A stretch of DNA of 64,000 nucleotides, taken from Salticus scenicus. Taxonomy: Eukaryota > Arthropoda > Arachnida > Araneae > Salticidae. Both the position numbers and the translations under genes were made by a program. The notes below the pieces were generated by a model. It ran no database searches and was not told the origin of the DNA. It saw nothing but the letters and a program-made list of their open reading frames with translations. This document shows, piece after piece, positions 33,519-45,879 of this stretch. How positions within the stretch are numbered: position 1 is the stretch's first letter; every line of letters begins with the position of its first letter. Where the stretch lies: assembly GCA_963930645.1 (NCBI GenBank), contig OZ005662.1:78089841-78153840 (forward strand), in the 5' to 3' direction.

Positions 33519-33797
33519 ATTTAATACTCCTAATAATGATGTAAAACATGGGTTGATAAGTAATTTAATTTATTGAAAATTTTCATTAAAAGAATATGAC
33601 AGTTATTTAATAATAAATTGAGTTCTAAGAAAACAAGGCTATTATTAAATATTTTTAAATATTTTTAAATGTTAATAAATAATTTTATGTCACATTATAT
33701 TATGCATCAAAATACCATATCTAAATTATCGCACACTATTGATATGAAAAGATTTTTAATTTTTTTTCCCATATATGTCAGAATAATTTGTTTATTA

Positions 33798-34989
33798 CAA
33801 GCAGGTTACGCCCGCTTCTCTGGTCACTAATATTTAAATTAATTTTCAAAAGAATTGAATTACTTTATAAATATATAGTAATATAATATTATCAGTGCAA
33901 ACATTTGAAATTTCAAGATGATTTAATTTCAGTATTCAAACAATTATTCTGATCAAAAACGAAGACCACCCAAATCAAACCAAGAAAGAAATAAAGTAAA
34001 ATCTAAATGAATTATAGCAAATTGGAATGAGAAAAAAGCATTATTTGCATTGTAACGTTTTCAAGGGGCTGGTAGAATGCAAATATGCTAAAAAATGGAT
34101 GTTTTTCTGTCACAAAGAACGCAAAAGCTAAGAATTTCTTTGTTCTCAGGCCCGAAACACCCATTGTAAATAAAACCAGAAAAAACGAAGATCAAAATAA
34201 AACTCATTCCTACAAATGATAATCCAATAACCATTTAAAAACGTAGATCAAAATAAACTCACCACTACAAAAATTAATCCAAAAATTACTTATATATATA
34301 TCCCATTAAATACAAAAACTGTAAAAGAAAAAAAACAGAAAAGAAAAAAGAAAAACATTGAAATTGCTCAAAACCTCGCTTCTGATTCCCGCTGCCTACG
34401 GCATCTCCTTTTCCTCTAGCACAGCATCGAGTCCAGGTTCTCACTGCCTACAGAAGGTCTTTTCCGGGCACTTCAGTCTGGGTATTTATAGACGACAGGT
34501 GGTTCTGCTTTTATTTAAGAACTACGATTTTAAAGATAACTGTATCTCAACATTTATTAAATATTTTAGTTTTTGAAGCGTGCATTTTATAGCCCTCACT
34601 CTTTACACTTTATTACAATATGATTCCGATCAATATAATAAATAAAGGATAAAGTAGATATCATTTTAAAAGGAATTAAATAAATAAATAATAAATAGCA
34701 CAATAGCCGTTGCTAAAATACGCAGACGATTGAAATGTAAGAATAAATTTTGGAAAAATGAAACGAAGAAAATGTTTTAAATTAAATAATAATAATGATA
34801 ATAATAATAAAAATAATAATTAAAAAATTTCAAATTAGTTGAAATTCTAATAAATCTCGATGAGATGTACACTTGCTGGGTCCAAAGTACCCCTATGCCA
34901 AATTTTATAGCTCTGTGATCAGTAGTGTGAGTACCAGAGCACAAACAGACACACAGATACACGGACACTTCTCTTTATTCATATTGATT
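33798..34989 (-). mobile_element. Non-autonomous Helitron, copy 1
   Basis: Reading the minus strand, it ends GACCAGAGAAGCGGGCGTAA then CCTGCTTG|T, with a GC-rich hairpin just before the CTTG terminus, as Helitrons have CTRR ends. Its 5' region (34870-34985) carries GTCCGTGTATCTGTGTGTC and CTGATCACAGAGCTA, as in copy 2 at 38845-40076. The GATGC...GAGG block about 150 bp from the middle is also shared. No Rep/helicase gene. Confidence 0.7.
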
Positions 34990-35982
34990 AAAGATTAAAA
35001 ACATGAATAATATGAATAACCATATTATTTACAATGTCTGTAACAGACTACTGGATAACTATTGAAGAATAACTGTCACAAAAATGTTTGCAGTTGCGCA
35101 TGATAAACTTTATTTCAAATAATGTTTTAATTATATGTTACATGTAACATTTTACACGATTATATGTCTTACGGTCTATCATATTCTGCATAACATAATT
35201 ACACTTCGTTGAACTTCATGGATGTTAGAGTGCTTGTCAAAACATCTGGAGATAAATATGATTTACGATTCCTGTGTGACTTGGACGCGTTAAACTACTG
35301 TCTTTCTAATGGTTTTAATGTAGATTTAAAGAATAGAGAATGCTGAGGGGAAACAAAATTTAAAATTTCTTTTAAGTTATTTTACTCTGACATCTCGTAC
35401 AATTTAAGTTACTGGATAGTAATGTATTTGGTTTTATTATATATAGTTTTATTAATATAATTCGTTAGGAGTCAATGAAAATAACAAGTTAAATGTTGTT
35501 TAGTTTTAGAGTTTTAGAAGACAAAAACATCCACTAGAAACTGGAGTTAAATAATTAAATACGTCTATTAAATGTATTTTCATCTATGTTTTCATCTCTT
35601 TTTGTATATACAAATAATTAATAATTTCTAAATTTCATCTATTTTTGTATATACAAATAATTAATAATTTCTATATTTCTTTTCTTTTAGTATTCACAAA
35701 TAATATATTTCTAAAACGGAGTTACACTTATGTTGTTTAAACGAAAAAAAAAAATATTGGACAGTTTTTAATAAAATTTTATATTGTCATAAGTTTTATA
35801 CACAAGAGAGTAAGTATTCGTAAAATTTTCAAACTCTTTACGTATTTATTTCTTCATTTATTAAGCGTTTTGAGCTATGAGGAATCCGAAAATCACAATA
35901 TCGGTATGGTGTGGGTCTGCGAGATGTCTGTTAGAGTGTTAGATTCTTAGTATGTTAGGGTGTGAGTGTAATAGTTCTTTAG
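34990..35982. other. AT-rich stretch, short tandem pair
   Basis: A 43-bp unit around TTTTTGTATATACAAATAAT is duplicated at about 35591-35633 and 35634-35676. No gene seen. Confidence 0.6.
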
Positions 35983-36211
35983 CACGTTGAGCGCCTAGCG
36001 AATTCTTAAAATCCATTAAAATTCCAAAATGATTCCTCCTGTAATAAATAAAAATTAGGCAAATTTTAAATAAATTTTCAATAATTACTTAAAACAATGT
36101 AATATTTTTAGTTTTATATCCTATTTTACACTGTCAACCACCGATGGTTGACGCGGCTTTATATCATATTGACACTGTCAACCATCGATGGCTGACATGG
36201 CGCTCAACGTG
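35983..36211. mobile_element. 229-bp TTAA MITE
   Basis: CACGTTGAGCGCC at the left and GGCGCTCAACGTG at the right are perfect inverted ends, with TTAA at 36212-36215 and a mutated TTAG at 35979-35982. Internally CAACCACCGATGGTTGAC is itself palindromic and recurs as CAACCATCGATGGCTGAC. Probably piggyBac-type. Confidence 0.8.
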
Positions 36212-36355
36212 TTAATTTTTTATTGGTACTGCTTTTACTTTCGAGGTAAAACTTTCACTGAAATGTTTGAAGTATAACATGTTCTGTATACTCCTAAAGT
36301 TTCAAGACGATTCCTTCAGTACTTTTTGATATATATGACAAAATGTCTAGAATCT

Positions 36356-36382
36356 AGAATGGCTGACATGGCGCTCAACGTG
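36356..36382. mobile_element. Stub of the same TTAA MITE
   Basis: GGCTGACATGGCGCTCAACG then TG and TTAA repeat the right end of 35983-36211, 170 bp downstream. Confidence 0.7.
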
Positions 36383-36509
36383 TTAATGTTGTTAATGTGT
36401 TGTTAGTTTGTTAGTTTATCAGTTTGTTAGCCTCTGCACGCGATATCTCAAGAAAAAATAATCGGAGTCAATTTTTGCTATCCCCAAAGCTCTTCAAAGG
36501 TCTCCAGTG

Positions 36510-36590
36510 ATGAGGATCAATGGCGTCAGTGTTAGACACGTTGACCAACTAAAAATCCTGGGAGTGACTGTCAAAAGAAAATCCATGCGG
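36510..36590 (+). pseudogene. Non-LTR (LINE) reverse transcriptase scrap
   Basis: Twenty-seven codons read MRINGVSVRHVDQLKILG then VTVKRK. This is the xxxNGxxVxxVxxxKxLGVxxDxKL segment found after the catalytic core in Jockey/I/R1-type LINE reverse transcriptases. Neither the YADD box nor flanking RT motifs remain, and frames close on both sides. It is a short fossil. Confidence 0.6.
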
Positions 36591-37154
36591 CGAGGAGGGA
36601 AATGCTTTGCAGTACTATTTTAACTGTGTTCTAATCTCCTCTTACCACATTAGAAACCCCTCCCCCAGACCATTAAACTGGCTAGATGGTATTTTAACCA
36701 GATCAAACCTAATAAATATACTTAACAAAATCTTTATCTTCTTAATGAAAATTACTAATGCAACAGATTGAAATTAATTAATAAGTTACTGCTTACTGGC
36801 TCTGTCTGGACTTTAGGATCTCCTAAAAGTCTGCGTACACAAGTGCCATTCACTCCTAAATGTTCAAGTGCGAGCTTCTTCCAAGTTTTCAAGTGTGAAT
36901 TTCACTTAAGTGCAATTAGAGTATGTGATCTTCGATACCTGTTGTCTCTTGTCGCGAGGGGTGACTCTATGTCTTGACTCTATGGACTTTAATCAACCCA
37001 GATCAACCAATTATTTAATTACATTTAACGTTCAACCAGCATAGTGCTCATTGTCACGTGGGGAGAAATCCCGGCACATAATCTTATTTTAACCTCTTTC
37101 GCCCTTTGCCGGTCTTGGGCTACAAGCCTGGCGAAACTTTGTATTATTATTATT

Positions 37155-37155
37155 A

Positions 37156-37213
<58 letters not shown>
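37155..37213. repeat. (AT)n microsatellite
   Basis: TA repeats; the Tyr-Ile frames across it are artefacts. Confidence 0.95.
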
Positions 37214-37216
<3 letters not shown>

Positions 37217-37819
37217 TTGTTTTAATAAACCTTGGAGTAGTCCCCTTTGTCTCGACATTGAATCGCTCAATATCACTCTAAGAGCGATGAGCGGGGGCTG
37301 CTCCCTGTTAAATTGGAGTCAGTTCGAATCAGTTTTAAGATATCACTTACGACAGTGGTAAAAATTCTATTTATTTTCAACATTATAATTTGAAACTTCG
37401 CAAGTTATTCTAAATTTATGATTTTTCTAACACAGAAGAATAGAGCAAAATTTTGCTTAAACGTGATTTAGAAATAATATCTTTTTAGTAAAGATATCAG
37501 GCTAGCTTTGAAATATCAGTTACGATGCTAGCATAAACATAATTAACAATGAACACTCAGCATAGTAAACTTAGTATGTTATTTGAAATTTACGAATTTC
37601 TTAACATGAGAAAATAGGTAGAATTTTAGATAAATTCACATTTTAAGGGATATTTTCATCTTAACTACGTCAGATCACATCAAAATAGCATTTATATTAT
37701 AGGTTTCAATATCATTATTTACGAACATACTAAACTGAAAATTTCGTAAGCTAATCGAAATTTAATTTTTCTTAATGAGCAGAATACAGCAATATTTCAT
37801 ATTACTTGTATTATAGGAA

Positions 37820-38338
37820 CACTCTCAGAAATGGATACTCAAATTTAACGAAATTTTCTCCAATTTTGACGAAACCGTTTCCAGGGAAATACTCGGAGCG
37901 AATATTTCGTCAAATAGAGAAAATTATTTTCGTCACTTGTTTGAACATACGAATTTCGTCAAAAGTAAAGAAACATTTTTTTCATCCTAGTTTCGTTATA
38001 CAGAAAAAAATTCAAATTATAGAATTATAAAATTACCTGCAAGTCCGTTGCTTTCGACGATTAAATCCTATTTATATTTGATGAAAATCTAAATAAAACA
38101 GAGGAAACAAATAAAAGTAATTGTAACATAACGTCGAAACAACACAGGAAAAAACCCCAATATGGCGGTAAGGAAAGCTAGAACGTGCTGTTGTGATTAA
38201 ACATTTTCGTCAAATATTTGAGAGTTCACGTTTCGTCAAAAATCACGTGATCGCTTGACGAAATTGTTGTCAAAAATAACGAAATTAAGCCCGAGGATGT
38301 CTGAATCCTCAAACTTGAGTATATTATTTTTGAGAGTG
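37820..38338. mobile_element. 519-bp MITE with CACTCTCA ends
   Basis: CACTCTCAGAAATGGATACT at the left pairs with AGTATATTATTTTTGAGAGTG at the right. The interior repeats TTTCGTCAAA and GACGAAA words many times on both strands. No target duplication is evident (AA against CA). Confidence 0.65.
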
Positions 38339-38844
38339 CATCATTGCATTTGAAAGTGTATATAATTACATGAATATTAAAATATGAAATCGATACCAGA
38401 AAAACTTATTAACAAATTAAAATAAGGTAATTTTATCGAACTATTGATAGCTTACTAGGTAAGGCATTTCAGTCTGCCATCGTGTCGAGCTATCAGTCAA
38501 ATTAGCTTCTCTTAACATAAATATAGATCTTGGAGAAATATATGAAAACAAATATATGATGCAAATCTGAGCAGAATCCACCTACGCCAACTAATTTTTA
38601 AATCTCGTAGATAAAACTTAAATCACATACAAATTTAAAAAGTGCATTAGTATTCATTATTGTAACAAAGCTAAAACATGCTCTATTTCAGTAACGAACG
38701 GCCTAAGACAAGTGAAAAGTTTTTGATCAAAACATATAATTGTTTTTACCTTTATTTGGGACATTATTTGTCAAGGCGGAAAGACGGGAATTACATATTT
38801 GGGAATTAGTATAGTGATATAAAGGAAATGTATCTATCTATCTA

Positions 38845-39346
38845 TCTATACATATAATAAAACAAGATGTTTTGTGTGTGTGCATGTGTCATCGTGTATG
38901 TATGTCCGGAGCATTTTAGGAAAAAAGCTGATCACAGAGCTACACACATTTGCATGGGGGTTCGTAACGGCCTCTCCTGGTGCACCTCGAAGCCCGATTT
39001 TCGAATTTTTGATTAGTTTTCTTTTAATTAAAAGGTTTATTTTTATTGAAATTGGATTTTGCCATAGTGTTTCCATGTCACGCTAAAAAACAAGGCGTTT
39101 TCATTTGAAAGTAAATGTGAGGTATTCTTTATGTTGGTCAATGGCTCTGTCGGTTGAAGCGTCAAGTTGTTAATGTGATGATCGTGGATTCGATACACCG
39201 TGGCGGATGTGTCATTTTTTTTTGCAGATAATTAATAGATAAAAATGCCAATTGTAAAAGAAAATATTTTATCGTCAATAGAGTATCCTAAGAGATTCTA
39301 ATTAGATTTTTTAAAAGCTTTATTTTAATCACTAAAACCTTATGTG

Positions 39347-39380
<34 letters not shown>

Positions 39381-40076
39381 GAGCCCTAAAAATCATAAAA
39401 TAAATATTGAAGAGCTATGGCTATAAAAAATCAACGTGTCATCAATAAGTAAATTTTAAAGAAAAATATAGATGTTTCACTTTTGCAAGAGATGAAGTAT
39501 TTTAACTAATCAAAATATTTTAAAAAGCATTCGAGAACAACATTCGAGATTATTTTATATTTGTTAGATTTTTTTTTTTTAATTAATTAAAATATGAAAA
39601 TTAATTTTTTATAATAGCTTGAAAATTAGTCTTTTAAATACTAGTTTTAAATTTAATTGTTGCCAAAAAAGTTTTCCAGTTCAATTTTTTCGATAAAAAA
39701 AAAGAAATAAATTTTCACGCGAATAATGAAATTTTGCTATTGAACAAGGAAACTAAAATGTTTAATACATGTTGATATTACAGTCATAAATAATAACAAA
39801 TCTACGTTTCGCCGATAAATACCTAAATTCAAGTACCCGGAATAAAGCTTTCGACAGGCAGTGGTAACCTGAACCCGATGCAGTGCGGGCGGAAAAAGAC
39901 ATGCGTAGACGATACCCGAAGCAAGGTTCAGGGCAATTTCAATGTACTTTTTTTTTTTTTTTTTCTTTTTTTTTTAAGTTTTTATTTATAATGTGATATA
40001 AAAAATAAACAGTGATTCAATTCCTTTAAAAAACCATTTTAATATAGGGACCAGCGAAGCGGGCGTAGCCTGCTAG
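38845..40076 (+). mobile_element. Non-autonomous Helitron, copy 2 (~1.2 kb)
   Basis: Starts TCTATACATATAATAAAAC after A (the exact start is blurred by a TCTA run) and ends GCGAAGCGGGCGTAG then CCTGCTAG|T, with the stem GGC-GTA-GCC close to the CTAG terminus. TC..CTAG ends between A and T are Helitron hallmarks. It shares 5' and middle blocks with 33798-34989. An A-run lies at 39348-39376. No Rep/helicase. Confidence 0.8.
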
Positions 40077-41262
40077 TTTATTAATAAACTAAAAACAGTG
40101 TCATTTTTCTTGGAATTAAAATGCAAATTGCATTAAGACCATTAAATCATACTTTTGATGCGGGAGAAATGCAAATTAAGTAAAAACAAAGCAACTTCAA
40201 CTTAATTGTTGTAAAATATTTGAAGCTTTCAGGAATTCTTCGTTTGAGATGATGATGAGAAATAAGGTTACTTAAAACAAACATAGTATTTCTGCTTTGA
40301 AAATGGCACACTATTTTATCAAATAAATATTATTTACAAAAGGATCCATTTTACGTAGATCATACCAAAACAATATCTTTCTCACATATTACTTACATTA
40401 CTAGTATCTATTGATTTAATTTAAATAAGAAATTTTTAATAGTTTTTTTTTTTTTTTTTTTTTTTTACATTATAACAAAAAATATTTCTTAAAACATATC
40501 AGCTTCCATTTTTGTTAATTATGTTATCCAAATTAGATTTCGACGTATCACATATTTAAAAGAAATAGTAGTGAAATTCTATGTGTTGACCATTAAATTC
40601 TGCAGCCAGTACTCTTCTTTGAGAAAAATCTACAATATACGTGCTTATAACAAACTGCTGTAAAATTCCGAGCGTTGACCGTATATTAAAAGTCATTTTC
40701 CTTCTTCGAGAAAAAAAGTCATGTCAGCTTTACGGGCATAACTTAACTTTTATGGTCAGTGAACGCTTTTTGTCAGTCACTGACCGTAATCCAGTGGGCA
40801 AATTTTTTATAGTGCATAAAAGCCAAATTTAGATATTTTCTTTTTCATGAAACTTTCATGAGATAAAAAAAAATCTGCAACTTGCCATTTATGTTTCCGA
40901 TGTAAACAGAATGATTCAAAATGGACACCCCATTTCAATATTAAAAATATCATAAATAAAAATTCATAGAAGAATAGAACAACTTAATGTTGATTGAGAA
41001 ATCTGTAAAATGCTAATATAGAAGTTACGAAATAAATGACAGAAGTTGGCAACGCGCAGTGTTTTAATATTAAAAATGGATCCTTATAAATGGTGCTCCA
41101 ATTCCCAAAGCAATCTGTTGAAGCGTTCAAATATAGTAGGACATTAGTGTAGAAAAAGAAAACATGAAAATAGTATTCCATTATATGTTTATTTACTTTC
41201 TAGAACTCTTTAAAGCATACAGCACCATCTGCTGACAACTTTTGTGACCAATTTCGAAACTA

Positions 41263-41313
<51 letters not shown>

Positions 41314-41559
41314 TTTTGGCAACTTTCATAATAAACATCTAGTTTGTTTCAGATTTTTCTTTTGATTTTTCTTTCATACTTTTTTTTTTTTCGAGATTTT
41401 TAATTTTGAAATAAGACTATCCATTTCTCGGCACTCTATGTTTAAAGCATCGTAAAATTCAGTATTAATAATAACGCATCGCAAGTATGAATAATAACGC
41501 ATCGTATTAATAATAACGCACCTGTACCTATTGTAGTACAGGTGCAAAATTTCGAATTT
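40077..41559. other. AT-rich stretch, no gene seen
   Basis: T-run at 40444-40466, AT microsatellite at 41263-41309, and a few tandem AATAATAACGCATCG words at about 41465-41520. Confidence 0.6.
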
Positions 41560-41567
41560 AATAAGGT

Positions 41568-41792
41568 CAGTGTTGGGCATAATTGATTAAAAAGTAATTG
41601 AATTACAATTAAATTATAATTATTTTACTGTCAATCGATTAACAAGTAAATGATTACAAATAAATTGAATTATTACAAATAAATTGAATAAGTAATTCAA
41701 TTTATTTCCAATCAATTACTTGTTAATTTATTGACAGTAAAATAATTATAATTGTAATTCAATAACTTTTTAATCAATTATGCCCAACACAG
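41568..41792. mobile_element. 225-bp hAT MITE with perfect 8-bp duplication
   Basis: CAGTGTTGGGCATAATTGAT at the left and ATCAATTATGCCCAACACAG at the right, with AATAAGGT at 41560-41567 and 41793-41800. The whole element is palindromic. CAGTGTTGGGC ends and an 8-bp duplication identify hAT. Confidence 0.9.
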
Positions 41793-42735
41793 AATAAGGT
41801 GTTGCAGATTTGCTATATTTTTACGTGCGTTTTATTATTTTAACAAAACTATTTTTAAAATGCAATTTTTCTTAAAGATTTTATTCCCACAATATTATTA
41901 ATTAAATGTCTTCGAAGTTGTGGTGACAAAATGAATGAAGAAGAAATATACATAGGAACGTTGCAAATCACGACAGCTTGTTAAAACATGAACAAAACTA
42001 AAAAAATAAAAATAAAATATTTTTTTTTTTTTAATTTATTCTGTGGTATAGGATTAACAATGAAACAAAAATCAAATTATTAATAAGTTAAAATGCGTAT
42101 TTCTTGATTTCAAGAAATCTCTCTACCTTTACTCTACTTTACTTATATACGCATTTTCAAGACTAAATATGGCACATTCATAAAGGACAGTTTAGACAAA
42201 GTAAAAAAAAAAAAAAAAAAAAATCAAGCATTTTGTTTCACCTAGCATTTTTGACAAGATTTAATATATTAAATATACGCTGATATTAATTATCTATTAT
42301 CAGTTCTTTAATTGCATGAATTATACAGATTTTAAACATTAAATTTGACTTTAAAAAGACAAAATGGGTCTGTTATGGTAACATTTAATACAAAATATAG
42401 CTTTTGAAATCATTTCACTCGTAAATTAGTTTTTAAACTCATGTTTAACTCTAATAAAACATACCAATAAAATAAAGGAAAAATAAAATATTACACTGTT
42501 AAAACTTCAGTTCAAAATTGAACCATTGCATGGAGTAAAGTTATAAGCAATACCATACATGGTCCATAGATACATGGTTCAAACGCACTTTTTAATTTAC
42601 TATTTTTGCGATTGAATTTCAGTTGCAGCAAAACTTGGAACTACCATACATCCATTTACAAGGGAAGTGTTTCGGCGTAAAAGCAAGTGTAGTTCCCTTT
42701 GTATTCATAAGATGGCGCCACCAGGGCGCTGAAAA

Positions 42736-44077
42736 TAGTGACCCTCGATAGAGAGAGACTGGACATTGGCGCGCCGGCTTTTTGACGAAATTCTCCATTT
42801 TAGTGCCAGTTGCTCCATTGCTTATCATTACGCTGAGAAGAAATTTTGATTATTTTACGTCATAATCGAAAAAGAACTTATTTATTACATTTTTACTTTG
42901 TTGTGAAATAAATTGCTTTAATTTTGGAATACTTTTAAAAGATAAAAATGCATAATTATTTATTTAATATCATGCTTTAAATACTTGAATTCTCCTATTG
43001 CATGCTGTTTTACGTATTTATTTCTTAACATATGAGATAATTACATTATTTATTTGCTAGCTATTAGTTTTTAAGTTCTGTTGTGCAATATATTTAATAT
43101 GTTAGATCTCAATGTATTTTTCTGATATATTTTAAAATACATATTTAAAATAACTATATAAAAAAAATATTTTTTGATTTTTTGCTAGTACGCAAAATGT
43201 ATCAGATTTCATAAAATAAATTAATAAAAATAAAGAAAAGAAGGTACGTATATTATTTGCTAACATATGAAATATAAATTTCTTTTAAATAATAATTCCC
43301 ATATTAAATTTTATAGATAATATTTAAATAAGTAATTATTTTTATTTACATAATATTTAAAAAAACTAAGAAAAAAAAAAATCAATAAAATAAGCAAAGT
43401 AAATAAAATAAATAAAAACATTTTTTTTTTTTTTTTAATTTCTAAAGATATTAGTTAATATTTTTACAAATTATTATTAATAAAATTTTTATTTTTAATA
43501 TTTAACTGAGTCATTATTATTAATAATGCGTAATTGAAATAAATAAAATATGTATTTTTAGCTTGTAAAAATATTACGTAAATATTTTTATAAAATAATA
43601 AAAAATAATTTCTGTTCTTCTGCCGTAGTTTTACATTTATTCATAAACTACTTGACAAAAACTAAGAATACTATATTTTTGTTTAAAATCTTCTAACTTT
43701 TTATATATAGAATGTATTTTCTCAGAAAAAATAAGATAAGATTGCTTTCACAATCAACGTATTTTGCATAATATAGAAATATACAACAAAAAATTCCTCT
43801 GTTTTCCGATAAAAATTGAAAAAGTAACCATGTCGAAGGTTAAAACAAAATTCGTTTTTCTTCAAATTCTTTTTCTCTAAGACGAAAAAAATTACATATT
43901 TATATTCTGCATTACTTTCTGCACAAATTTAGCACAATTTCCTTTCATTTATGTTGTATAGTAAAGCGTCAGTCGCGAAGAAAAAAGCATTAAGTTCTAC
44001 GGGGATCGCTCCGAATTGGCACTAAGATGGCCGACTTTTGGTCAATGTCCAGTCTCTCTCTATATATAGGGTCCCTA
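42736..44077. mobile_element. Non-autonomous hAT element, 1342 bp
   Basis: TAGTGACCCTCGATAGAGAG at the left and CTCTATATATAGGGTCCCTA at the right; the arms continue with AGAGAGACTGGACATTG and a TTTTAGTGCCA/TTGGCACTAA pair. GCTGAAAA is duplicated exactly at 42728-42735 and 44078-44085. TAGGGACCC-type ends with 8-bp duplications fit hAT. The interior is AT-rich and non-coding. Confidence 0.85.
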
Positions 44078-44815
44078 GCTGAAAATCACCGGCTGTGAAC
44101 CGGAGAGTGAAAATAAAATATGACTTCATAAAATAATGTGAATTTATATACTATGAATTTATATAATCATAATATAAATTCATAAAAACAAAAATTAATT
44201 TACAGTTATTTTTATTTACATGAATTCATATTAGGCATATAATTTATCAAATATAAAATATCATTTACATTTACTTATTATAAGTAATATAATTACACAA
44301 ATATAGGATTAACACTATATTGAACTTTAAAATAATGTGCCAATAACGATTTATAAACTGACAGAAATTTCAGGAGTACCATAAAATACATTGTATCATA
44401 ATTAATAAACTTAATACCATTAAATGTCAAGTTAATCAGTAAATTCATTGAACGTATGCTAATACAATAGCTATATTGTATTTTGATGAAATATGTTTAC
44501 GATATGTTAATACGATGTCCTGTTCAATATATGCATTTAAATAAAGCCTGTAAACTTCAATGTATGAGATGTTTTAGTTCATGTTAAGAACATAATTTCT
44601 AAAGAATAAAGATGAATCATATTACTTTTAAATTAATAAAATAATGAACGACAGACCTCAGACGATATTTATTACGCTTATCTAATGAAAGGTGTGATTT
44701 CTATTAAAAATGATTATTATTTAAAGTACTTGAAAGGGTTAATACCCTTTTTAGACTTTTTTGTTCTATTTTAATATTGAAAAAAATAATTGGTATTACA
44801 AAATGATAAATAAAT

Positions 44816-45720
44816 ACCGTAATTTAGTGTACATAAGCCGCACTGGTTGATAAGCCGCAGTTTATTAAAATGTTGCGGGAAAAAAAACAATACTCTTAGA
44901 TAAACCGCACCGGAAGGTAAGCCGCGGCTTATGCAATCATTGTTACGATGATATAACAGATAAGTAAGGAAACAAGACAGCAGTCTTCTGGCATCTACGC
45001 AAGTTAATAAAAATAATAAAATATTTCATTATAAATGAAAATGATAAATTATTTATAAAAATAATTCTGTATAAAGGAAAAAAATCAAACTATACAATTA
45101 TGCAGATGTAATGCACAAATATGAGAAACAAGGGAACAATGGCGGAATCCGGGCGTATCCGGTAGTCATAAAAATAATTAGTAATTACTTATAAATAAAA
45201 GGAATAAGTTATCTTAAAAGGTACTTCATAAAGAAAAAATTAAAACAAAGCCAATATGCAAATATATGATGCAAAAAATAAAAAAACAAGGAAACAAGAT
45301 GGCGAACTCCAGACGTATATGCAAATTAAGCAAATTAATCAAAATAAGTGATTATTAATTATAAATAAAAATAATAAAGTATTTAAAAAAAAATTTCCGT
45401 ATAAAGAAAAAAAGAATATATCAGTATGTAAATGCGAAAAGGAAAAAAAAAAAAAAAGGGGGGGGGGGGTGCGTACGGAAACCGACGTGCCATGAATAAC
45501 TTTCGCGGCGGGCGGCGACGAAAGTGTGAATCAGTGCTCGAGAAACTACGAATACTAAACTTCCGTTTTCTGGGGAGATCGGCTGTTTCAAGAAGTATGT
45601 CCGACGGAATTTGGCATTATCATTAGATAGCCCGCTCTGGTAGATAAGCCTCAGTCCCCCCCCCCCCCCCCCAATTTTTTTTTAAAGATAGCTCGCTGCT
45701 TATCTTCACTAAAATACGGT
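44816..45720. mobile_element. 905-bp element with ACCGTA ends and internal minisatellite
   Basis: ACCGTAATTTAGTGTACATA at the left pairs with ATCTTCACTAAAATACGGT at the right, and AAAT flanks both sides. The subterminal part repeats ATAAGCCGCA-type words. ACCGTATTTT..TAAGCCGCAC ends belong to a widespread MITE type that I cannot place with certainty. The interior is a three-copy tandem array (separate entry). Confidence 0.7.
44960..45450 (+). repeat. ~165-bp tandem repeat, three copies
   Basis: Units starting near 44968, 45128 and 45290 share GAAACAAG, ATGGCG-AxTCC-GxCGTAT and an AT-rich remainder with ATAAAGAAAAAA. A poly-A then ten-base G-run follows at 45446-45469. The array is confined to the 44816-45720 element. 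Confidence 0.65.
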
Positions 45721-45879
45721 AAATAAAAATGTAGGATTGAAATGTGGGAGCAGAAGCGTAAAACTGTACCAATGGCAAGGAAAAACTAGCATGTGGTAGC
45801 CATCATATATATATTCAATATTTTGCTGTACAAATTCACGCAAAACAAATTATTTATTAAAATTAATCTCAGTGTGGAA

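Noticed and set aside
36768..37276. Frames near 36768 and 37025-37276 as further LINE ORF2 sequence
   Set aside because: They follow the 36510 RT scrap but contain no RT or nuclease motif that I can name, and the second crosses an (AT)n run.
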